A stretch of DNA of 64,000 bases from Chelativorans petroleitrophicus. GTDB taxonomy: Bacteria > Pseudomonadota > Alphaproteobacteria > Rhizobiales > Rhizobiaceae. The stretch lies in contig NZ_JAODNV010000011.1 of the NCBI RefSeq assembly GCF_025398195.1, positions 123,497 through 187,496 on the forward strand, in the 5' to 3' direction. Each line of letters starts with the position of its first letter. Position 1 is the first letter of the stretch. The position numbers and the translations under genes are program-made. Under the pieces are notes generated by a model that was given only the letters and a program-made list of their open reading frames with translations, did no database searches and was not told where the DNA came from. Of the stretch, positions 28,019 to 37,543 are shown piece after piece.

Positions 28019-29851
28019 TCAGCCGCGCGGATCCGCGGCGGCGGATTTCTCAGGCGTGATGGCCTGATTGCCTATGGCCTCGAGGTCCGCCTTCACGCCC
28101 TCTTCAGTCTCGTTCGGAATGGTGAAGATTTGCCCCGGCCAGATCAAATCCGGATCGCGAATCTGATCCTGATTGGCAAGATAGATGGTGGTGTAGCGAA
28201 TGCCGCGGCCATAAACGCGCCGGGAAATCTGCCAGAGCGTATCACCGCGGCGTATGATGACCGCTCCTTCGACCGGCTGAAGCCGCGGTGATGTGACCGC
28301 GACGCCACCCTGATCAGAAGGCCGGGCAAAACCACCGGCGGAAGCCGACTGGGTCTGCTCCTCCCGGCTGGCGCTCGATTGAGCGATGGACGACTCGCCA
28401 GACACAGCACCCTCATCCGCGCGGCTGGATGCAGACTGCGCGGCTGCGTTGCCCCCGGCGGCCGGCTGCTCATCAGCGAAAGCGTCAGCCTGCGTAGCGC
28501 CATCAACGGCTTGAGCTCCGGAGGATTCGCGATCTTCCCGGTTGTCCTCCTGAGCATCTCCGCCGCCCGCTTGCGGCATGTCATCCGCCTGACGCGGCAT
28601 CGCCGCGGGCGCAACCGCCGCGATCTGCTCGCCCTCGGGCCGCTCGAAGGGAACCGCCGCGCGCGCAACCACCGTCACGCCGTCATCAGCAAGCACATCG
28701 GCACGGATGATATAGTCTCCCACGGGCAGATCCCGTTCGGCCTCTACGAGGAAGCGCCCCTCAGGTGAGACCCGCGTCTGGTCAAGCAGGATGTCATTGG
28801 CATAGACGCGCAGCAGACGGCCGGGTTCGGCCCTGCCGGCCACGAAGACCTCCCGCCCGTCAATCTCGACCGCCTCGATAAAGGGCAGGTTATTCGACGG
28901 CTGCGGCTGGGCAGCCTGACCAGCCGCATCGGTTTCGGCGCGCGCGACCACGCCAGGCGCCTCATTAGCCGGCTGGTCCGGAGCGGAAGACACGGCTTGG
29001 CCGGAGGCTCCATCGCCCGGTGCCGCCTCCGGCGCTTCGACGATTTCAGGAACTTCGCGCCTGGCGTCCTCCGCCGAGGCGATGTCTTTCGGCTTACCTG
29101 AATCGGTCCGGTCCGCCGTTTCTGCGGCATCATCCTGTGCGCCTAGCGCTTCCGCCACGTGTGAACCGGCTTCGTCGTGAGTTTCAGGTTCGGCCGGCTT
29201 CCCGGACGCTGCCGGCGCGGATTCGTTCTCCGTCTGCGCGGGGCCTTTTCCAGGAAGGTTCGGCACCGAGATCAGGCGGCTCGGCTCACCAGGCTGCTGC
29301 ACGAGCGCCACCACCTCGCTACTCCCGGCCGAGGGAATGGAGACGATAGCGGTTTCCATGGATGTTGCGACCACGTTGTCCGGCGCAGTGGCGCGCAGCA
29401 CGATGTCGTGCTCGCCGGGCTTAAGCGGCTTGTCAAGAATGGCCGCGAAATCTCCAGTCGGTCCCGCCTTGGTTGTGGCAAGCACGGTCGCTCCGCTCAG
29501 GATCTCCACCTCCGCGTCGGGTGCGGCGGCACCCGCTACGACGAGCGATCCATCCGGTTCGGCACGCAGGAGATGGAAAGAGGGGACAACCACCTGTTGT
29601 TTCGCAGCTTCGTTCGCCTGTGTAGCTTGCTCCGAGGCAGCCGGTCCGGTCTCAGGCTTTTCGCTCTCTGCTCCCTCTCCGGAAGGCACACGGGCCTGTG
29701 TCGCTGCAGCTTCAGGCGCGGCGGTGGCCCCACCCGAACCAGCCTGCCGATCGGCGGCCGGATCAGGCGTTCCAGCAAAGTAATAGGCCGCTCCGCCGGC
29801 GATCACGGCGCCGAGGAGGAAAAGCAGAATTCTATATGGAGTGGTCGCCAT
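28019..29851 (-). CDS. LysM peptidoglycan-binding protein with long low-complexity regions
   Basis: The 610 residues hold an N-terminal membrane anchor (residues 6-26, then polar), two Ig-like segments (about 86-170 and 322-410, each with a hydrophobic strand then GxVxVAGRAxP or similar) separated by acidic, alanine- and glutamate-rich linkers, and one C-terminal LysM domain (about 527-581: IRRGDTLWQISRRVYGRG to WPGQIFTIP). I infer a periplasmic scaffold tied to the inner membrane and to peptidoglycan. Proteins of this layout are common in Rhizobiales. The linkers are probably disordered. No enzyme domain is visible. Confidence 0.85.
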   Translation of the reverse strand: MATTPYRILLFLLGAVIAGGAAYYFAGTPDPAADRQAGSGGATAAPEAAATQARVPSGEGAESEKPETGPAASEQATQANEAAKQQVVVPSFHLLRAEPDGSLVVAGAAAPDAEVEILSGATVLATTKAGPTGDFAAILDKPLKPGEHDIVLRATAPDNVVATSMETAIVSIPSAGSSEVVALVQQPGEPSRLISVPNLPGKGPAQTENESAPAASGKPAEPETHDEAGSHVAEALGAQDDAAETADRTDSGKPKDIASAEDARREVPEIVEAPEAAPGDGASGQAVSSAPDQPANEAPGVVARAETDAAGQAAQPQPSNNLPFIEAVEIDGREVFVAGRAEPGRLLRVYANDILLDQTRVSPEGRFLVEAERDLPVGDYIIRADVLADDGVTVVARAAVPFERPEGEQIAAVAPAAMPRQADDMPQAGGGDAQEDNREDRESSGAQAVDGATQADAFADEQPAAGGNAAAQSASSRADEGAVSGESSIAQSSASREEQTQSASAGGFARPSDQGGVAVTSPRLQPVEGAVIIRRGDTLWQISRRVYGRGIRYTTIYLANQDQIRDPDLIWPGQIFTIPNETEEGVKADLEAIGNQAITPEKSAAADPRG

Positions 29852-29987
29852 AAAAGCGGTCCCTCAATCCCTTGGACAGCTCTATCCGTTTTTGGAGCAA
29901 CGGACAAGGAAAAGCCCGCAAAACGCCTTGGCAGCATGCGGGTTGCGTCGGTTTGGCGGCGATGCCCTATGGCTCCTTTGGCGCTCT

Positions 29988-30905
29988 TCATCGCTCGCCC
30001 CTGTTCCAGAGCGTGCGCAGCATCGGCCAGGTGTAGATCGCGAGCGCCAGCCAGATCAGCGCGAAGGCCAACAGGCGCTCGCTGCCGAACGGCTCCCGGA
30101 AGACGAAGACGGCGATCAGAAAGATCAGCGTCGGCGCGACATACTGCATGATCCCGATCGTGACATAACGCAGCAATTTGGCACCAAAAGCGTATAAAAT
30201 CAAAGGGATAGCGGTAACCGGACCGCAGCCGACCAGGAGCCACACATCGCGGGGCTGCGACAACCGGAAGTGCCCGTCGCCTGCCCACTGCAGCCAGAGA
30301 ATATAGACAAGGGCCGGCACGCTGATAATCAGAACTTCCAGGAAAAAGCCCTGACTGGGACCTATGGGCAGGGTCTTCCGCAAAAAGCCGTAGACGGCGA
30401 AAGAGACGGCCAGCATTAGCGAAACCCAGGGCAATCCGCCCGCCTCCACCGTCAAAACCACAACGCCAGCGGCGGCGAAACCTATGGCCAAAAGTTGTAT
30501 GCGGCTCAGCCTTTCGCGTAGCAGAACCGCACCCATGCAGACTGAGACCAGAGGATTGATGTAGTAGCCGAGCGCGGCCTCCACCGTTTGCTCCGCCGCA
30601 ATCGCCCAAACGTATGTGGCCCAGTTCGCCGAAATGATAGCGGCCGTCAATGCGGCCATGGCGAGCGTGCGCAGTGAGCGAAAGGCGCGCCTGATATCGG
30701 CGGTACGGCGGAGGGAAAGGAGCACGAGACCGGCGACCGGTACCGACCACAGCACGCGATGCGCCACCACCTCGGCGGGCGGTATGTGGGCGACTGCCTT
30801 CATGTAAATCGGCAGAACACCCCACAGCAGATAAGCCGAAAGCGCATAAAGGAAGCCGCGCGCGGACTCCTCCTCCGCCCGGGATTCGGGAACGGTGTCA
30901 GCCAT
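29988..30905 (-). CDS. rarD: EamA/RarD family transporter
   Basis: Ten-helix inner-membrane transporter of the drug/metabolite superfamily, RarD branch. The 305 residues begin with a charged N terminus, then GFLYALSAYLLWGVLPIYMK and HRVLWSVP, which are RarD hallmarks, and further on LGYYINPLVSVCMG and LLRYVTIGIMQYVAPT. RarD is named for chloramphenicol sensitivity, but its substrate is not settled. It follows cimA by 3 bases on the same strand, so it may be co-transcribed with it. Confidence 0.88.
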   Translation of the reverse strand: MADTVPESRAEEESARGFLYALSAYLLWGVLPIYMKAVAHIPPAEVVAHRVLWSVPVAGLVLLSLRRTADIRRAFRSLRTLAMAALTAAIISANWATYVWAIAAEQTVEAALGYYINPLVSVCMGAVLLRERLSRIQLLAIGFAAAGVVVLTVEAGGLPWVSLMLAVSFAVYGFLRKTLPIGPSQGFFLEVLIISVPALVYILWLQWAGDGHFRLSQPRDVWLLVGCGPVTAIPLILYAFGAKLLRYVTIGIMQYVAPTLIFLIAVFVFREPFGSERLLAFALIWLALAIYTWPMLRTLWNRGER

Positions 30906-30908
30906 GGT

Positions 30909-32522
30909 CTATTCGGCCGCGAGGCCCTTCCTTTCCCGGTTCTTCACCAGCTTGTAGACGATGGAGTCCATCAGAGCCTGGAAAGATGCGTCGATGATGT
31001 TGTCTGAAACGCCGACGGTCCACCAACGTTCGCCGGTCGAATCGTTCGATTCGATGAGCACGCGGGTGACCGCCTCGGTACCGCCATTGAGAATGCGTAC
31101 CTTGTAATCCGCCAGCGCCAGATCGGCAAGTTCGGCTTGATATTTGCCAAGGTCCTTCCTGAGCGCGATGTCAAGCGCATTGACGGGCCCATGGCCTTCG
31201 GCCACGGAAAGCCGCTGTTCACCATCAATGGTGATCCGCACCACGGCCTCCGAAACGGTCTTCAGGTTGCCCCGCGCATCGAAGCGGCGCTCGACCATGC
31301 AGCGGAATCCGTCGACCTTGAAGAACTCCGGCACGCTGCCAAGGATGCGCCGGGCGAGCAACTCGAAGCTGGCATCGGCCCCCTCATAGGCATAGCCCAT
31401 GGCCTCGCGCTCCTTGACGATGGCGATCAGCCGGTCGAGCCGCGGGTCCGTCTTCTCCACGGCAATACCGCGCCGCTTAAGTTCGACAATGAAGTTGGAC
31501 TTGCCGCCCTGATCGGACACCATGACACGACGCGTATTGCCCACGGCCTCCGGCTCCACGTGCTCATAGGTCTGCGGATCCTTCAGGATGGCCGAGGCGT
31601 GAATGCCCGCCTTGGTGGCAAAGGCGGAGGAGCCCACATAGGGCGCCTGCGGATTAGGCGCGCGGTTCAAGAGCTCATCGAACGCATGCGCAACGCGTGT
31701 GAGGCTGGCGAGCCTTTCCCGCGTGATGCCGGTGGTGAAGCGATCCGCATAGGCCGGCTTCAGCATGAGGGTCGGGATGATGGTGATCAGGTTGGCATTG
31801 CCGCAGCGCTCGCCAATGCCGTTTAGCGTGCCCTGGATCTGGCGCGCGCCCGCATCGATCGCCGCAAGCGAATTGGCCACCGCCTGGCCGGTATCGTCAT
31901 GCGCGTGAATGCCGAGATGGCTCCCGGGAATGCCGGCGGTGATCACGGCGGAGACGATGTCGCGCACCTCGCCCGGCTGAGTGCCGCCATTAGTATCGCA
32001 CAGAACAACCCAGCGGCAGCCCGCCTGATAGGCTGTCCGGGCACAGGCAAGCGCATAATCCGGATTGGCCTTGTAGCCGTCGAAAAAGTGCTCGCAGTCG
32101 AGCATCACTTCCTTACCAGCGGCGAGTGCCGCCGCCACGGAAGCGCGGATGCCTTCCAGATTCTCCTCGTTGGTGGTGCCAAGCGCCACCCGTACCTGAT
32201 AGTCCCAGCTCTTCGCGACGAAGCAGATGGCGTCGCTCTGCGACTGCAGGAGCGCGGCAAGCCCCGGATCGTTGGATGCCGATATCCCTGCCCGCTTGGT
32301 CATGCCGAAGGCGACGAAGGTGGCGTTGGTTGTGCGCTTTCTGGAAAAGAACGCCGTGTCCGTTGGATTGGCGCCCGGATAGCCGCCTTCCACATAGTCC
32401 AGGCCCAGGTCGTCCAGTAGGCGTGCGATGACGATCTTGTCCTCTACCGAGAAATCGACGCCCGGCGTCTGCTGTCCGTCGCGCAGCGTCGTGTCGAAGA
32501 GATAGATGCGCTCGCGGCTCAT
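30909..32522 (-). CDS. cimA: Citramalate synthase
   Basis: Condenses pyruvate and acetyl-CoA to citramalate, a threonine-independent entry to isoleucine. The 537 residues contain the HMGL-like barrel (LFDTTLRDGQQTPGVDFS, HAHDDTGQAVANSLAAI, GTLNGIGERCGNANL) and a C-terminal LeuA-type allosteric domain (after about residue 400). The length and the lack of a LeuA-like N terminus fit CimA of the TIGR00977 type. ATG 32522 follows GGAGGG by 6 bases. The start overlaps the stop of an upstream GFA gene by 4 bases. Confidence 0.93.
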   Translation of the reverse strand: MSRERIYLFDTTLRDGQQTPGVDFSVEDKIVIARLLDDLGLDYVEGGYPGANPTDTAFFSRKRTTNATFVAFGMTKRAGISASNDPGLAALLQSQSDAICFVAKSWDYQVRVALGTTNEENLEGIRASVAAALAAGKEVMLDCEHFFDGYKANPDYALACARTAYQAGCRWVVLCDTNGGTQPGEVRDIVSAVITAGIPGSHLGIHAHDDTGQAVANSLAAIDAGARQIQGTLNGIGERCGNANLITIIPTLMLKPAYADRFTTGITRERLASLTRVAHAFDELLNRAPNPQAPYVGSSAFATKAGIHASAILKDPQTYEHVEPEAVGNTRRVMVSDQGGKSNFIVELKRRGIAVEKTDPRLDRLIAIVKEREAMGYAYEGADASFELLARRILGSVPEFFKVDGFRCMVERRFDARGNLKTVSEAVVRITIDGEQRLSVAEGHGPVNALDIALRKDLGKYQAELADLALADYKVRILNGGTEAVTRVLIESNDSTGERWWTVGVSDNIIDASFQALMDSIVYKLVKNRERKGLAAE

Positions 32523-33010
32523 CGCACGCCCTCCGGTGGCCACCGGTCCGTGTCGTGATCTGGATGCTGGCGGCTCGAACGGCGGATATCGGCCAGAAGC
32601 TCAGGCGCGCTGCCGTCCTCCGTCGTGGCCCCGGGCAGACCGGCAAGCTCCGCGAACCAGGGCATGCGCGCTTCCGTACCGTACTGGTTAGCGGGCTTGA
32701 CGCGCTCGGGATGGTCCAGCGAGCCGAGCGCGATGCTGATGTGGCCTGCCTTCAGGTTGCGGTAGGTGAGCGGCGTGCCGCAATCGCGGCAGAAACCGCG
32801 CTCGACCGGATCAGAACTGCGGAAAATGGCGATCGTGCCGCGCGTGACCTCGAAATCCTCCAGCGGCACACCCGCAAGCGGTGCGAAGTAGGAACCGAAC
32901 GCCTTCTGGCACATTCGGCAGTGGCAGATGTGAGGGTTGTGCGGCTCCCGGTGCAAAGCATAGCGCACCGCCCCGCATTGGCAGCCGCCTGTGATCGGCT
33001 CGCTCTTCAT
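32519..33010 (-). CDS. GFA family zinc protein 1
   Basis: Member of the glutathione-dependent formaldehyde-activating (GFA, Mss4-like) fold. The 163 residues carry the zinc ligands GGCQCGAVRY, CHCRMCQKAFG and CRDCGTPL. Family members bind zinc; catalysis has been questioned for the founding enzyme. It overlaps its paralogue upstream and cimA downstream by 4 bases each, so all three are translated in series. The shared end WPPEGVR and WPPEDRQ shows that the two GFA genes arose by duplication. Confidence 0.9.
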   Translation of the reverse strand: MKSEPITGGCQCGAVRYALHREPHNPHICHCRMCQKAFGSYFAPLAGVPLEDFEVTRGTIAIFRSSDPVERGFCRDCGTPLTYRNLKAGHISIALGSLDHPERVKPANQYGTEARMPWFAELAGLPGATTEDGSAPELLADIRRSSRQHPDHDTDRWPPEGVR

Positions 33011-33510
33011 TGTCTGTCCTCCGGAGGCCAGATTTCCGTGTCGTGATCCGGATGCTGATAGGAGATGAGATCGGCGAGATAGCTCGCGTCCGAGAGATCA
33101 TCCATCGTCTCCCGGGCAGGCAGTTCATGCAGGCTGTCGAAGTAAGGCAGCTTCGCCTCCACGCCCCACTGGATCCGCGGTGCGAGCTCTTCCGGATGAT
33201 CGAAAGCCCCAATGGCAAGCGCGAAGCCGTCGCCGCCGTCCTCAGGTGCCTCGAATGTCAGCGGCGTGCCGCATTCGGCGCAGAAGCCGCGCCGCACATG
33301 ATTGGAGGACTGAAAGCGTTTCGGCTCGCCGCGGGTCCATTCGAACTTCGCGTGGCCCACCGACACAAGCGGGGCATAGAAGTTCCCGAACGCCTTCTGG
33401 CACATCCGGCAGTGACAGATTGAAGGCCGGCCGAGCGCGCCTTCGATACGGAAACGCACCGCCCCGCACTGGCAGCCGCCGGTGTAGACAGGTTCGTTGT
33501 CGAGGCTCAT
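33007..33510 (-). CDS. GFA family zinc protein 2
   Basis: Paralogue of the neighbouring GFA protein, 167 residues, with the same three cysteine clusters (GGCQCGAVRF, CHCRMCQKAFGNFYAPL, CAECGTPLTF). The C-terminal half (ALAIGAFDHPEEL, QHPDHDTEIWPPE) also aligns with the paralogue. Function unknown. A GGAGT-like site (AAAGGAGTTTGCC) precedes the ATG. The VOC protein gene lies 18 bases downstream of no gene in this run but upstream of it on the same strand. Confidence 0.9.
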   Translation of the reverse strand: MSLDNEPVYTGGCQCGAVRFRIEGALGRPSICHCRMCQKAFGNFYAPLVSVGHAKFEWTRGEPKRFQSSNHVRRGFCAECGTPLTFEAPEDGGDGFALAIGAFDHPEELAPRIQWGVEAKLPYFDSLHELPARETMDDLSDASYLADLISYQHPDHDTEIWPPEDRQ

Positions 33511-33528
33511 GGCAAACTCCTTTCAGCC

Positions 33529-33912
33529 TCACTCCGGCGCGTGACAGACGGCCTCGACGTTGTTGCCGTCCGGATCGAAGACGAAGGCGCCGTAATAGTT
33601 CGGGTGGTAGTGCGGCCTCAGCCCCGGCGCACCGTTATCCCGCCCGCCGGCGGCAAGCGCGGCCGTGTAAAAGGCATCCACCTCCGCCCGGGAGCGGGCG
33701 GTGAAAGCGACATGCTTCGGCTCGCCGGAGATGCCCGTTTCGTGCAGCCAGTAGACGGGCCTGTCGCGGCCGTAGCCGCCGACCTTCACGCCGCCCGTAT
33801 ACTCGGCAGGCACCATCATGAGAAGCTTGGCGCCCAGCGGCGCGAGCGCCCTGTCATAGAACGCCTTGGCCCGCTCGAAATCCGCGACCTTGATGCCGAT
33901 GTGGTCGATCAT
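33529..33912 (-). CDS. VOC (glyoxalase/bleomycin resistance) family protein
   Basis: Small metal-binding protein of the vicinal oxygen chelate fold, 127 residues. It starts MIDHIGIKVADFERAKAFYD, the family entry strand with a possible metal histidine, and ends with AFVFDPDGNNVEAVCH, holding the second-module motif. The start is ATG 33912 behind GGGAGGGG. Substrate unknown; the nearby GFA proteins suggest an aldehyde or glutathione link, but that is only inference. It is first in the run VOC-GFA-GFA-cimA-rarD. Confidence 0.88.
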   Translation of the reverse strand: MIDHIGIKVADFERAKAFYDRALAPLGAKLLMMVPAEYTGGVKVGGYGRDRPVYWLHETGISGEPKHVAFTARSRAEVDAFYTAALAAGGRDNGAPGLRPHYHPNYYGAFVFDPDGNNVEAVCHAPE

Positions 33913-34014
33913 GAGACTACCCCTCCCGAAAAGTTGCGTTGCACGCCGTGACCTCGGCCGGAAGGCCGGCGACGAAGACGATGTGAAGGCTGGCAGCACA
34001 TGTTGCCACCGGGC

Positions 34015-35511
34015 TCACCGCTTCACCTCCCACTTCGTCCTGCGCTCGCCTGTTTCCGGGTCCTTGTAGTCCATGAGCTGGACGCCCTGTCCCGACAGCT
34101 TGTCACGGATGGCGTCCGCCGCGGCAAAATTCTTTTCGCGGATGAAGGCGAGGCGCGCGGCAATCCTCTCCTCGATGGCGGCGGGATCGACCGCTGCGCT
34201 CGCCGCCTTGGCCGAGAACCACTCCTCTTCCGTTTTCTGAAGGATGCCGAGCAGTTCCCCGCTTGCCTTCAAGCGCCGCCGGACCTCCTTATCGCCCTTG
34301 GCCGTTTCGGCGCGCAGCTCATGCAGAGCGGCAATGGCGCCAGTGGTGTTAAGATCGTCCTGCAGCGCACGCAGCATATCGGAGGAAATGTCGCTCCCCT
34401 CGGCCTGCACATCGCCTATTGCCCGGTACCAGCCATCCAGAACGGTTTCAGCCTCTTCCAGCTTGCGCACGGAAAAATCGAGCGGTTCGCGGTAGTGCGT
34501 CATGAGCATGGCAAGCCGCAGCACTTCCCCGGGCCACGACCGGCCACCGAACTTCTCCGTATGCAAGAGCTCGTGAATCGTGACGAAATTGCCCTCGGAT
34601 TTCGCCATCTTGCGGCCCTCCACCTGGAGGAAGCCATTGTGCATCCAGTATTTCGCCATCACCGGCGTGCCATGGGCACAGCGCGATTGCGCAATCTCAT
34701 TCTCGTGATGCGGAAAGATGAGATCGAGCCCGCCGCCATGGATGTCGAAGATCTCCCCCAGATAGGCCGCCGACATGGCCGAACATTCGATGTGCCAGCC
34801 GGGCCGGCCGCGGATCGTGATCTCCCTGCCTTCGACCACGAAGCGGCCTTCCCAGCCTGGCTCCTGCGCCGAAGATTCCTTCCACAGCACAAAATCGGAA
34901 GGGTTCTTCTTGTGCGGATCGACGGCCACGCGCGCGCCAGCCTGCTGGTCTTCCAGCCTGCGTTTGGAGAGTTCTCCGTAGTCCGGCATCGAAGCCGTGT
35001 CGAACAGGATTTCGCCTTTTGCGACATAGGCATGGCCGCGGTCGATGAGAGTCTGAATCAGGCTCACCATGTCCGTCTTTCCGTCCGCGCGCGGCAGCAC
35101 GAACTCCGTCGCGCGCGGCTCGGCCGTTGGTTTCAAACAGCCGAGCGCTTCCACATCGGCGTGGAACTGGCGGGCGGTTGTCTCGGTGACCTTGCGGATG
35201 GCCTCGTTCAGCGTCAACCGACCAGCTTCGATCTCTCCACCGAAATCGCGTAAGGCGCGGGCGTTGATCTTGTCGTCCACGTCCGTGATGTTGCGTACAT
35301 AGGTTACGTGCTCGGCGCCGTAGAGATGGCGCAGCAGGCGGAACAGCACGTCGAAGACGATCACCGGCCGCGCATTGCCGATATGAGCGAAGTCGTAGAC
35401 AGTCGGCCCGCACACATACATGCGCACATTGCCGGCATCGAGAGGGACGAAATCCTCCTGGCGCCGCGTCAGCGTGTTATAGACCCTGAGCCCCCTGAAT
35501 GCTTCGGACAT
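34015..35511 (-). CDS. cysS: Cysteinyl-tRNA synthetase
   Basis: Class I aminoacyl-tRNA synthetase charging tRNA-Cys. The 498 residues have the zinc-site [18 protein letters not shown] (including the HIGH-type motif), the WHIECSAMS segment with the zinc ligands, [17 protein letters not shown], and the KMSKS loop as KMAKSEGN. The C-terminal part ends with a short basic tail. No truncation is visible. About 100 bases separate it from the VOC gene downstream. Confidence 0.97.
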   Translation of the reverse strand: MSEAFRGLRVYNTLTRRQEDFVPLDAGNVRMYVCGPTVYDFAHIGNARPVIVFDVLFRLLRHLYGAEHVTYVRNITDVDDKINARALRDFGGEIEAGRLTLNEAIRKVTETTARQFHADVEALGCLKPTAEPRATEFVLPRADGKTDMVSLIQTLIDRGHAYVAKGEILFDTASMPDYGELSKRRLEDQQAGARVAVDPHKKNPSDFVLWKESSAQEPGWEGRFVVEGREITIRGRPGWHIECSAMSAAYLGEIFDIHGGGLDLIFPHHENEIAQSRCAHGTPVMAKYWMHNGFLQVEGRKMAKSEGNFVTIHELLHTEKFGGRSWPGEVLRLAMLMTHYREPLDFSVRKLEEAETVLDGWYRAIGDVQAEGSDISSDMLRALQDDLNTTGAIAALHELRAETAKGDKEVRRRLKASGELLGILQKTEEEWFSAKAASAAVDPAAIEERIAARLAFIREKNFAAADAIRDKLSGQGVQLMDYKDPETGERRTKWEVKR

Positions 35512-35516
35512 GGCCT

Positions 35517-35666
35517 TTATTCCGTCTCAAAATGCACATGGCTCGCTCCGGCCTGCTGGCCAGGGCGTTTTTCGTATTCGGGATTGAAATGAGCGAAAAC
35601 GACCGGACCAGCGAGGAAGCGCTAGCCGATAATGCAAATGCCGATAATGGCGTACAGCGTTTTCAT
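35517..35666 (-). pseudogene. Possible small membrane ORF with an in-frame TAG
   Basis: On the minus strand, ATG 35666 opens MKTLYAIIGICIIG, then a TAG, then the same frame stays open through RFLAGPVVFAHFNPEYEKRP to a TAA 5 bases before the cysS start. The composition looks like a small anchored protein broken by one stop codon. A near-duplicated segment (GCCGATAATG twice, at 35628 and 35643 on the plus strand) lies at the break. No family is recognised and no clear ribosome binding site is seen, so this may be chance. Confidence 0.2.
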
Positions 35667-35877
35667 GGCGGCTCTTATCGCCTTCGCGGCGGGCGCCGTC
35701 AAGCGCGATTTCGGACAGCCCCTCATTTTACCCCGGGCGACATGATGAAGGAAAGTTTTAAGCCTGTTCGCGCATTTTAGGGACCCGTTCCTGGCCTCAG
35801 GCGTTCGGGACATGATTTCGACCGATTTCGCAAACCAAGTGAGCGACAGAAAAGGCAGCAAAAGTCAGGCATGTATC
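35667..35877. other. Intergenic stretch without a recognised feature
   Basis: Together with the weak small ORF beside it, this forms a stretch of about 360 bases between cysS and the small plus-strand gene at 35878. I see no RNA gene, clear promoter or strong hairpin here. Short open frames exist on both strands but none has a good ribosome binding site or recognisable product. Confidence 0.4.
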
Positions 35878-36054
35878 ATGTACCCGGAAGACAGCACACA
35901 GAGCCCAGCGCGGCAGGAACGGGAGCGAGCTGAACCGGAACTCGTTCGGGAGTACCGGCGGGTAGGCCCAGCTGCCATCAACGCGGCGCTTCTGTGCAGG
36001 CCCAAGAAAAAGGAAGAACCCAAGCGGTCATACGAGCCGCATGAGGAGATTTAG
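35878..36054 (+). CDS. Small hypothetical protein
   Basis: A 58-residue charged protein starting MYPEDSTQSPARQERERAE and ending in a lysine- and glutamate-rich tail. The central EYRRVGPAAINAALLCR could form an amphipathic helix. No family is recognised. The frame is also open from ATG 35812. The ribosome binding site is weak. Its 3' end overlaps the convergent lysE gene by 27 bases, which lowers confidence. Confidence 0.35.
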   Translation: MYPEDSTQSPARQERERAEPELVREYRRVGPAAINAALLCRPKKKEEPKRSYEPHEEI

Positions 36055-36648
36055 GCCCAGCACGGCCATCACGAGGCCAATAAGCGTGTCGAGAACACGC
36101 CAAGAGGCGGGCCGCGCAAAAAGCGGCTCCAGAAGCCGGGCTCCATATCCCAGGCCGAAGAACCAGAGGAACGACGCCGAGATGGCGCCGATGGCGAAGC
36201 TCGTGCGGGCAGCCCCTTCATAGGCGCCCGACAGGGAGCCGACCAGAAGCACCGTGTCCAGATAGACGTGCGGGTTGAGGAAGGTGAAGGCCAGGCACGC
36301 GCCGACCGCAGCCTTGAACCCCGCAGGCCCGGATTTGGCGGCATGAAGCGCATCGGGATGAGTGGCTCGCCGGAAGGCGGTGAAGGCGTAGGTGAAAAGG
36401 AAAATCGCGCCTCCCACCGTCACTGCGGTAATCAGTGCGGGCGAGCGGGAGACCAGCGTGCCGAGCCCCGCGACACCCGCCGAGATCAAAAGCGCGTCGG
36501 ACAGGGAGCAGATCAGGCACAGGATGAAGACGTGCTGGCGCAGAAGCCCCTGGCGTAGAATGAAGGCATTCTGCGCTCCGATTGCGATGATCAGCGAACC
36601 GCCAAGAAAGAGACCGGACAGGAACGGAGAATAAAGCGCCTCACCCAT
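36028..36648 (-). CDS. LysE/ArgO family amino acid exporter
   Basis: Inner-membrane exporter of basic amino acids, 206 residues with about six helices. It carries GGSLIIAIGAQNAFILRQGL, the LysE N-terminal signature, and FTFLNPHVYLDTVLLVGS in the middle, both typical of the LysE/ArgO branch rather than the RhtB branch. ATG 36648 was chosen to fit family length; an ATG 12 codons upstream is possible. No LysG-type regulator lies beside it. Confidence 0.9.
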   Translation of the reverse strand: MGEALYSPFLSGLFLGGSLIIAIGAQNAFILRQGLLRQHVFILCLICSLSDALLISAGVAGLGTLVSRSPALITAVTVGGAIFLFTYAFTAFRRATHPDALHAAKSGPAGFKAAVGACLAFTFLNPHVYLDTVLLVGSLSGAYEGAARTSFAIGAISASFLWFFGLGYGARLLEPLFARPASWRVLDTLIGLVMAVLGLNLLMRLV

Positions 36649-36729
36649 GGGTGCGGATTTGCCCGAGAGCGTCGGCAGATGCAACAGCAGGAATTGGCAA
36701 TCGCCGCCAGGCTATCAAGGCTTTCTCAC

Positions 36730-37473
36730 TCAGAACAATTGCAACTGCTCAGCCGCGCTCTCCGCCGGCCTGTCCTGCGCCGGCTCGGCCCGCTCCTGAA
36801 TCTCCGGCCCTAAATTGGCAACGCTGTTCACGCGATCGGAGACCGGAATCGCCTCGAAGAAGCCGGGTTCCGCCGAGCGCAGCAGATCGGCCACGTCGCG
36901 CGGCTCGCTGCGCACGCAATCGAGCCAGCGGGAAAAGTGCTCGGGCGGGATGACCACTGGCATGCGCGAGTGGATCGCGGCAAGATCGTCCGATGCCTCT
37001 GTGGTGAGAATCGCGCCGGTGCCGATCTCGCTGCCGCCGGGCTCCATCCATGTCTCCATCAGTCCCGCGAAGGCGATCAGCCCGCCGCTTTTGGGCCGCA
37101 GCCAATAGGGCTGCGCGCGGCCCTTGCCCTCGCGCCGCCACTCATAAAAGCCTGAGGCTGGCACCAGCGTGCGACGATGGCGCATGGCCGCGCGGAACGC
37201 GGCCTTCTGCGCCGCCGTTTCACTGCGTGCATTGATGAGCAGCGGCATGTCCTTCGGGTCTTTTGCCCAAGCTGGAAGAAGACCCCAGCGCACGAGCAGC
37301 GCCTGCCGCTCCGGCAGGTTGGAACCCGACGGCTGGCGCGGCCCGGCAGCTATCATCAGGATGGGCTGTGTCGGCGAAATATTGAAGCGCGGCGGAAAAT
37401 CCTCCACATCCATGATGTCAAACAGGGCCGCCACATCTTTCGGCGTGCTCGTCAGCGCAAAGCGTCCGCACAT
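36730..37473 (-). CDS. SOS response-associated peptidase (YedK/HMCES family)
   Basis: Protein that forms a covalent link to abasic sites in single-stranded DNA and shields them. The 247 residues start MCGRFALTS, where cysteine 2 is the reactive residue after methionine removal. They include RFNISPTQ, LINARSETAAQKAAFR, LVPASGFYEWR (with the active-site glutamate) and HSRMPVVIPPE (with the histidine). The start was set at this methionine because the cysteine must be N-terminal. It is divergent from the Nudix gene over about 70 bases. Confidence 0.95.
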   Translation of the reverse strand: MCGRFALTSTPKDVAALFDIMDVEDFPPRFNISPTQPILMIAAGPRQPSGSNLPERQALLVRWGLLPAWAKDPKDMPLLINARSETAAQKAAFRAAMRHRRTLVPASGFYEWRREGKGRAQPYWLRPKSGGLIAFAGLMETWMEPGGSEIGTGAILTTEASDDLAAIHSRMPVVIPPEHFSRWLDCVRSEPRDVADLLRSAEPGFFEAIPVSDRVNSVANLGPEIQERAEPAQDRPAESAAEQLQLF

Positions 37474-37543
37474 GCTCCATTTCCCGATGCTGATTCCACG
37501 AGATGGCGTTGCCACGCCGAAGCCGGGCGGTAGAGTAGAGACC

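Noticed and set aside
35587..35780. Plus-strand open frame starting MSENDRTSEEALAD near cysS
   Set aside because: No ribosome binding site, late part dominated by arginine as in shadow frames, and it is antisense to the equally weak small minus-strand ORF.
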